Shown here: piece by piece, positions 14,984 to 19,936 of the stretch
Layout of the letters: every line of letters starts with the position of its first letter
Numbering within the stretch: the stretch's first letter is position 1
NCBI GenBank assembly: GCA_002310155.1
Contig: DBYF01000100.1
Location: forward strand, 8,602-28,537
Source of the DNA: Mageeibacillus sp. UBA1193
GTDB lineage: Bacteria; Bacillota; Clostridia; Saccharofermentanales; Saccharofermentanaceae
Direction of reading: 5' to 3'
Length of the DNA stretch: 19,936 nucleotides
Position numbers and translations under genes: made by a program
Notes under the pieces: model-generated
What the model saw: the letters and a program-made list of their open reading frames with translations, nothing else
Told to the model about the DNA's origin: nothing
The model's database searches: none

Positions 14984-17239
14984 TCAGATACGGTAGATCG
15001 CGGTTCCGTCGTCAAAACGGATCATCTCGGTCAGATTCTCTTCGAAGAACTCCGGATAGTAGTAATCCGCTGTTTCTGTGTTGCCGTAGTAGTCGTCCGT
15101 CAGGATAATGTAGCGGATGCCCATCTCATTGCAGTAGCGGCGGAACTCGTCGATGTTGCCGTTGCAGCCGCACAGCAGCCACTGGTAGTTGATCTGACGT
15201 GTTTCGGTGTCATGGCCTGCCGACCATGCGAAGTACGGCCATCCGTAGTAGACACGGCGTCCGCTCAGGAAGAAATCATTGACTGACCACATCGGAGTCA
15301 GGAAGATATCGTCCTCACCTGTATTCTTGTCGAGCCAGTCAACGATCTGAGCATCCGGATGGAGCTCGACGTAACCGCCGTCGTGAGTGTTGAGGTTATA
15401 GTAGATGCACCACTCGCTGATACCTGTCGCAGTAAGACCGAAGGTCAGGCACAGGCAGACAGCGGCGGAAGCGATCTGGATCGGGATGAAGGCCTTCTTC
15501 GTAAGACCCTTCTCAGGAGCTTCTTCGTCCTCGGACTCAGACACTTCTTCTCCCTTTCTAAGCTTCAGCGGCAGAGCGAGAAGGTTCGCGAGGAAACCGG
15601 CGATCAGGATGTCAAAGAGGATGAAGCTCACCTGGATGAACTTATGGTTCGCGAGTACCTCGAGAGATACCTGGCAGAAGAACGCGAATACCATCGGGAT
15701 CGCAAACGCCAGAAGGAGTACCGGACGGTACGGGTTCTTCTTCTTTACGAGCTCATAGACCAGCAGCCCGATGAAGAGCGCTGCTGTCAGGATCACTGTC
15801 AGGAATCCCATCTTAAAGAGATAATCGGCGATCGTGCCCAGCGAGCTGAACACCGTGCCGATACCGGCTTTCTCTTTACCCGCCAGTTCGGGAATAACGA
15901 AACCGAAGTTGTACTTGAAGCTTGCGACATTGGAAGCGCCGCCGGCGAAGAACCAGGCCTGTACCGAAGCGGAGATCACGGAAACTGCGGCGACTACTGC
16001 GTAGCCGAGACGGAACTCCGAGAAGATCGCCATGCCGAAGAGAACGAGCAGCGCGCAGATCAGGCAGGAGCCGTGGAAGAACGGCATCGCGACCGCGATC
16101 AGGGAAGCGAGGATCACAGAGCCCCACGGATGGAGCGGATCCTGTTTTCTGGCGACCCATGCCTCACGGGAAGCGAAGAATCTCTTCGCCTTCGCTCCGG
16201 CACCCTTCATGCGGGAAAGATGCAGGAACATTCTTCTGAAGTGCGGCAGGAACAGGAAGATGAATACGAGTACGAGGCCGACGCCCATCGCCAGATGGCG
16301 CTGGTTCGCGTAGACGTTGATCGCCCAGATGCCCCATTCATCACGGATTGTATATCCATACCACGAAGACTGTTTCGTGATCGATTCGATCACGGAACTA
16401 AACGTAGCGCCCGGTACCTTCTTCAGTTCAGAGAACTGGTTGAATACGTTCCACGCGCTTCGGAAAAGCACCAGTAACGGCGCGAAGAAGAACGCTCCTC
16501 TTCTCGCGGAAAGGAGAACTGCCAGCGTGCCGAGAAGTGTCAGCGCGGAGCCCATGCACAGGATCGACGGCAGGTTGATCGCCCAGACCAGCGGGAGGCC
16601 GAGTGCCTCGAGGTTACCGGTCAGGAAGTAGAACATGAAGTGATACTGGATATTGTCTCCGGCAAAGTGCGGATACTGTGTCGGGAAGTTCGAACCGTTG
16701 CCGAATCCGGAAGTGATCGCCACGTGCGGAGAGAAATCACTGAATATCGAGAAGCCCAGACGGACATCGTTTCCGTGGGTATAGCAGGTATAGAAATAAA
16801 CGAATCCGACCGCACTCAGCACCAGGAGGATCGATGTCAGGTAGAACACGATCGAGCCGGGATGACGGTTGAATCCGGGAAGTTTCTTGAATCCCGGCTT
16901 CTGGGATTCCCTGTAGTTTCTAAGGAAGCATCTCTGCCAGAACAGGCAGGCCAGATATGCGAAGATACACATGCTCACGATATTCGCCGGAAGGAGATTT
17001 GCGGTGTCCGCCGGGATATACGGATACATGATATACGCGAGGAAATAGGTGACCCAGGAGGTCAGGAGCAGTCCGATCAGGGTACCTGCCGGAAGGAGGA
17101 ACAGCATCGTCGGGACTCTCTCGATCGTATTCGTGTCCGAGGCGATACCGACGTACAGACGACGGATATCCGGGATCAGAAAACGGATCAGCTGAGTACC
17201 AAAGAAAATGGCTATGATCAGATATAGAATTGCCAGCAT
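14984..17239 (-). CDS. Large polytopic membrane protein, GT-C-like, unknown function
   Basis: A 751-residue protein with about 12 or more hydrophobic segments and a soluble C-terminal domain of about 130 residues (from about 620). The first large outside loop (about 153-200) contains GNDVRLGFSIFSDFSPH and then NFPTQYPHFAGDNIQYHF. Acidic residues and histidines in that loop, an amphipathic stretch and a C-terminal domain with DAQIVDWLDKNTGEDDIFL resemble GT-C-type lipid-linked sugar transferases, but I do not recognise a named family. An acidic, low-complexity loop at about 588-605 (EEVSESEDEEAPEKG) faces one side of the membrane. The ATG has GGAGGT six bases upstream and a plausible promoter before it. 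The flavoprotein gene follows after 10 bases. Confidence 0.75.
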   Translation of the reverse strand: MLAILYLIIAIFFGTQLIRFLIPDIRRLYVGIASDTNTIERVPTMLFLLPAGTLIGLLLTSWVTYFLAYIMYPYIPADTANLLPANIVSMCIFAYLACLFWQRCFLRNYRESQKPGFKKLPGFNRHPGSIVFYLTSILLVLSAVGFVYFYTCYTHGNDVRLGFSIFSDFSPHVAITSGFGNGSNFPTQYPHFAGDNIQYHFMFYFLTGNLEALGLPLVWAINLPSILCMGSALTLLGTLAVLLSARRGAFFFAPLLVLFRSAWNVFNQFSELKKVPGATFSSVIESITKQSSWYGYTIRDEWGIWAINVYANQRHLAMGVGLVLVFIFLFLPHFRRMFLHLSRMKGAGAKAKRFFASREAWVARKQDPLHPWGSVILASLIAVAMPFFHGSCLICALLVLFGMAIFSEFRLGYAVVAAVSVISASVQAWFFAGGASNVASFKYNFGFVIPELAGKEKAGIGTVFSSLGTIADYLFKMGFLTVILTAALFIGLLVYELVKKKNPYRPVLLLAFAIPMVFAFFCQVSLEVLANHKFIQVSFILFDILIAGFLANLLALPLKLRKGEEVSESEDEEAPEKGLTKKAFIPIQIASAAVCLCLTFGLTATGISEWCIYYNLNTHDGGYVELHPDAQIVDWLDKNTGEDDIFLTPMWSVNDFFLSGRRVYYGWPYFAWSAGHDTETRQINYQWLLCGCNGNIDEFRRYCNEMGIRYIILTDDYYGNTETADYYYPEFFEENLTEMIRFDDGTAIYRI

Positions 17240-17269
17240 TGCGTGACCTCCACCTACTTATACCTCACT

Positions 17270-17298
17270 ATCATACCATTCCTACGATTCTTCGTCAC
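17270..17298 (-). promoter_or_regulatory. Promoter of the membrane protein-flavoprotein unit
   Basis: On the minus strand GTGACG (17293-17298; 4 of 6) and TATGAT (17270-17275; 5 of 6) are 17 bases apart. The expected start is near 17263, leaving a short leader with GGAGGT before the ATG at 17239. Confidence 0.5.
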
Positions 17299-17338
17299 GA
17301 AAAATCCTACTCTTTCGTTACATTTCGAGATTTGTTCC

Positions 17339-17365
17339 TTGCCATATAATGAAAAAGTGTATAAT
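17339..17365 (+). promoter_or_regulatory. Candidate promoter region of ddl with two TATAAT boxes
   Basis: Two perfect TATAAT hexamers lie 15 bases apart on the plus strand (17345-17350 and 17360-17365). TTGCCA (17339-17344; 5 of 6) is 15 bases before the second, which is a short spacing; the first lacks a good -35. One or both could start the ddl transcript. Confidence 0.5.
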
Positions 17366-17369
17366 CATG

Positions 17370-17415
17370 GCGTGTGCTTTTCCCACTGAAACACATTTGA
17401 AATTGACGCACACGC
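17370..17415 (+). promoter_or_regulatory. 8-bp inverted repeat in the ddl leader
   Basis: GCGTGTGC (17370-17377) and GCACACGC (17408-17415) are perfect inverted copies around a 30-base spacer. The second arm ends five bases before the GGGGAGG ribosome site of ddl. As RNA this would form a stem next to the ribosome site; as DNA it could bind a regulator just after the promoter. There is no T-run after the second arm, so it is not a terminator. Confidence 0.5.
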
Positions 17416-17437
17416 TTTGAGGGGAGGCCTTTTACTT

Positions 17438-18481
17438 ATGAAAATCACAGTATTAGCCGGCGGCATCAGCCCGGAAAGAGACGTATCGCTGTGCTCCGCC
17501 AGCCTGATTTCAAACGCACTTTTGTCCAAAGGTCACGAGGTGGCTTTTGTGGATGTATATGAAGGAACCGAGGAAACTGACCTGAAAAAATGCTTCCTGA
17601 AGCCGGATTCCGGCAAATCATTCTCTTACTCGATCCCGGAAACCGAGCCGGATCTTGACGCACTCATCGCGTCCCACGGCGGCAGAAAAGAACTAATCGG
17701 ACCCGGTGTCCTCGACCTGTGCAAGATGGCAGATGCCGTATTCATCGGATGCCACGGCGGCATGGGTGAGAACGGACGTCTTCAGGCTGTCCTCGACTGC
17801 TATGACATCCCGTACACAGGTTCCGGCTATCTTGGCTGCGCGATGGCGATGGACAAGCACCTTAGTAAGACACTGCTCCTGCAGTTCAATATCCCGACCG
17901 CTGACTGGGTCATCTTCGATCCCGAGAAGCATTCGATCGACATGATCAAAAAGGACATCGGTTTCCCGTGTGTCGTTAAGCCGATCGGCTGCGGCAGCTC
18001 CTGCGGCGTTTCCATCGTTCACGACGAGTCCGAGTGGGGCCCGGCCATCACCTACTCCACCAAGTATGAGAAGACTTGCCTGATCGAGAAGATGATCCAC
18101 GGCCGTGAGTTCTCTATCGGTGTTCTCGATGGAAAAGCACTTCCGATCATCGAGATCCGTCCGAAGCAGGGTTTCTATGATTACAAGAACAAGTACCAGG
18201 CAAATGCGACCGAAGAGATCTGCCCGGCGCCGCTCACAGACGAGCAGACAGCGGAAGCACAGTCTCTCGCTGTTGCCGTCCACAACACTCTGGGCTTAGG
18301 CAACTATTCACGTGTAGACTTTATCCTTTCTGAGGAAGACGGTAAGTTCTACTGCCTCGAGGCCAACAACCTCCCGGGCATGACACCGAACAGCCTGATC
18401 CCGCAGGAAGCACGCGCTGCCGGAATCGGCTATGAAGATCTCTGTGAGAAACTGGTCCTCTCGGCCAGCCGCAAGGTCTGA
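17438..18481 (+). CDS. ddl: D-alanine-D-alanine ligase
   Basis: ATP-grasp enzyme that joins two D-alanines for the peptidoglycan stem peptide. The 347-residue product has the family layout: GGISPERDVSL (8-18) with the N-terminal substrate glutamate E13, CHGGMGENGRLQ (105-116), YTGSGYLGCAMAMDK (126-140), VVKPIGCGSSCGVS (179-192), REFSIGVLDG (223-232), FYDYKNKY (246-253), SRVDF (291-295) and LEANNLPGMTPNSL (307-320) with the metal ligands E308 and N310. The tyrosine-containing loop favours D-Ala over D-lactate as second substrate. I choose the ATG at 17438, with GGGGAGG ten bases before it; the frame is open to a TTG seven codons earlier. It runs divergently from the membrane-protein unit and converges on the EAL gene with 12 bases between stops. 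Confidence 0.94.
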   Translation: MKITVLAGGISPERDVSLCSASLISNALLSKGHEVAFVDVYEGTEETDLKKCFLKPDSGKSFSYSIPETEPDLDALIASHGGRKELIGPGVLDLCKMADAVFIGCHGGMGENGRLQAVLDCYDIPYTGSGYLGCAMAMDKHLSKTLLLQFNIPTADWVIFDPEKHSIDMIKKDIGFPCVVKPIGCGSSCGVSIVHDESEWGPAITYSTKYEKTCLIEKMIHGREFSIGVLDGKALPIIEIRPKQGFYDYKNKYQANATEEICPAPLTDEQTAEAQSLAVAVHNTLGLGNYSRVDFILSEEDGKFYCLEANNLPGMTPNSLIPQEARAAGIGYEDLCEKLVLSASRKV

Positions 18482-18493
18482 TCAATCAGGAAA

Positions 18494-19936
18494 TCACGCC
18501 GACTGCGACTTCAGGAAATCATTAAAGTCATCCAGCGGAAGCGGCTTGGCGAAGTAATAACCCTGGAATAGCTTACATCCCATCTCGGAAAGCATTTCGA
18601 GCTGGGATTTTGTTTCTACACCTTCCGTGAGTGAGAACATACCCAGATCCTCCGACAGATTGATGATGTTCTGCAGGATCGTTTTCGCCTTCATATCGTC
18701 CGAATTGGATGTCAGGAAACGCATGTCGATCTTCAGCACGTCGACCGGCATATCCTTGAGAAGATTCAGTGAGGAGTAACCGGAACCGAAGTCGTCCATC
18801 TCAACGATAAAACCATCCTTACGGAGATCATCGAGGACCTTCATACGGTTATCTACATCTGTCATCATGACCGTCTCTGTGATCTCGATACGGAGTTTAC
18901 CGTGGTCGATGCCATACTCTTTTGCGAGTGCTTTTATCTCGGAAGCGACATCCATGAAATAGAAATCCTTCGGAGAAATATTCACGGAGATAAAGAGGTC
19001 AAGTCCCTGCTTTGCCCAGTCAGAAAGGATCTCACAGGCACAGCGCCACATGTGGCGGTCGATCTCGATGATCATGCCGTTTTTCTCGAATACCGGGATA
19101 AACTCCGCGGGCGACAGGAAGCCGTCCTGCGGATGGATCCATCTGGCCAGCGCCTCCGCGCCGACGATCCGGCCTCTCGTATCCACGATCGGCTGAAGAT
19201 ACGGAAGCACGTTCCTCTGCTTCAGCGCGTCCTTGAGCTGACCGGAGATATGCTGCGCCCAGAGTACGTCCTTGCGGATCTTTTCATCATAGATCGCGAT
19301 ATGGGTCGCATACTCGTCGTCGATCGTACTCATAGCCAGCAGCGCACGGTCGAACATGAAGGAAACTTCCATATTCCTTTCGACGACTTCATAGACACCA
19401 ACATGGATCACGATATGGTGATCATGAGGGCCTTCGCCCATGGAGAAATTCATCAGCGCGTCTTCCAGCTGCTGTATGACAAACGCTTCTTTCGGAACAA
19501 GTACGCCGAATGTATCGCCGCCGAGTCTTCCGAACACTCCGTCCGCCGGCACATGGTCGCGGAGGAATTTTGCCAGGCTCTTGAGCGCACGGTCACCGAA
19601 CTCATTTCCGTATACATCATTGATGAGCTTGAAATCCTGGATATCGATATAGTGGATCATGTATTCCGTATCCGGATTCTCATCCAGTTTCTTGCGGATG
19701 CTTTCATAGAGGAATTCCTTTGTAAAAAGATCCGTGAGGCTGTCGTGCGTCGCGTTATATCTCTCCTGCTGCAGGAGCCTCTGCTCTCTTGTAGTATCGC
19801 GGATCGTTAGAAAAGAACCCGTTACACGGCCTTTCTCATCTCTGGCAGTTCTTTTCGACTGGTAGTAATACTTCGCGTCCGCACCACGTCCGACTACCTG
19901 ATTGCAGGACCATTCCTGCTCGTCAAAATCCTGCTT
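18494..19936 (-). CDS. PAS-GGDEF-EAL c-di-GMP phosphodiesterase (5' partial)
   Basis: The open frame continues to the right edge, so 480 C-terminal residues are visible and the start lies outside the window. Order: the end of a PAS domain (KYYYQSKRTARD then GRVTGSFLTIRDTT), a GGDEF domain beginning at THDSLTDLFTKEF, and a full EAL domain. The GGDEF signature reads GGDTF (19508-19522), and the usual RxxD inhibitory site before it is absent, so cyclase activity is doubtful. The EAL domain keeps its landmarks: GAEALARW, SVNISPKDF, IEITET, DDFGSGYSSL, DVLKIDMRF, TEGVET and QGYYFAKPL. The expected reaction is hydrolysis of c-di-GMP to pGpG, controlled by whatever the PAS domain senses. An in-frame ATG at 19660 is internal to the GGDEF domain and is not the start. 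Confidence 0.93.
   Translation of the reverse strand, partial: KQDFDEQEWSCNQVVGRGADAKYYYQSKRTARDEKGRVTGSFLTIRDTTREQRLLQQERYNATHDSLTDLFTKEFLYESIRKKLDENPDTEYMIHYIDIQDFKLINDVYGNEFGDRALKSLAKFLRDHVPADGVFGRLGGDTFGVLVPKEAFVIQQLEDALMNFSMGEGPHDHHIVIHVGVYEVVERNMEVSFMFDRALLAMSTIDDEYATHIAIYDEKIRKDVLWAQHISGQLKDALKQRNVLPYLQPIVDTRGRIVGAEALARWIHPQDGFLSPAEFIPVFEKNGMIIEIDRHMWRCACEILSDWAKQGLDLFISVNISPKDFYFMDVASEIKALAKEYGIDHGKLRIEITETVMMTDVDNRMKVLDDLRKDGFIVEMDDFGSGYSSLNLLKDMPVDVLKIDMRFLTSNSDDMKAKTILQNIINLSEDLGMFSLTEGVETKSQLEMLSEMGCKLFQGYYFAKPLPLDDFNDFLKSQSA

Noticed and set aside
14974..15015. TTG start giving a 448-residue flavoprotein
   Set aside because: The extra 14 residues lie within the preceding gene and precede the conserved flavin-binding start; the ATG at 14973 has its own ribosome site.
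15359..16477. Plus-strand open frame of about 372 codons opposite the 751-residue membrane protein
   Set aside because: The highly charged Glu/Arg/Asp-rich product is the expected antisense image of hydrophobic codons; there is no ribosome site.

Overview
The window is ordinary chromosomal DNA from a bacterium of the Firmicutes, most likely a member of the Clostridia with mid-range GC. This rests on strong GGAGG-type ribosome sites, GTG starts, a lipoprotein solute-binding protein, the stand-alone nnrD-alr pair and the rpmH-rnpA-yidD block. The genus cannot be read from the sequence. I see no rRNA, tRNA, CRISPR array, insertion sequence, prophage or integron. Genes fill almost everything, and no gene-free stretch exceeds about 220 bases.

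Left part, all on the minus strand (read from 7467 down to 1): a GTG-started membrane protein of unknown function, a nucleoside/uridine-kinase-like P-loop kinase, metA (predicted homoserine O-acetyltransferase), nnrD (NAD(P)H-hydrate dehydratase), alr (alanine racemase) and a DUF2079 membrane protein. Gaps between these genes are 16-27 bases, or a 4-base ATGA overlap, so they look like one operon. Next comes a near-consensus promoter driving rpmH, a hairpin plus T-run between rpmH and rnpA, then rnpA and the first 36 codons of yidD. Neither dnaA nor an origin-like region lies upstream of rpmH, where Firmicutes often have them.

Middle part (7511-12498, minus strand): a membrane-anchored PQQ-like beta-propeller protein is translationally coupled (ATGA) to a small unrecognised cytosolic protein, and a terminator follows. 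Upstream of that pair, behind a bidirectional terminator, is a 796-residue lipoprotein. It joins an N-terminal propeller-like half to a family-1 extracellular solute-binding half, with no permease or ATPase genes beside it.

Right part: a divergent intergenic region separates the solute-binding gene from a plus-strand EamA/DMT transporter with a charged linker in its middle. The transporter converges, with one base between stops, on a two-gene minus-strand unit: a GT-C-like polytopic membrane protein and a BaiN/HI0933-type flavoprotein. Divergent from that unit is ddl (D-alanine-D-alanine ligase), whose leader holds an 8-bp perfect inverted repeat. The window ends inside a PAS-GGDEF-EAL protein with a degenerate GGDTF motif and an apparently intact EAL domain.

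alr and ddl provide two consecutive steps of the D-Ala-D-Ala branch of peptidoglycan synthesis but sit in separate units. The other themes are envelope or membrane proteins, methionine synthesis, nucleotide-cofactor repair and c-di-GMP turnover. I found no clear new multi-gene system. The best candidates for undescribed biology are the anchored-propeller plus small-protein pair, the propeller/solute-binding fusion, the two large unnamed membrane proteins and the ddl leader structure.
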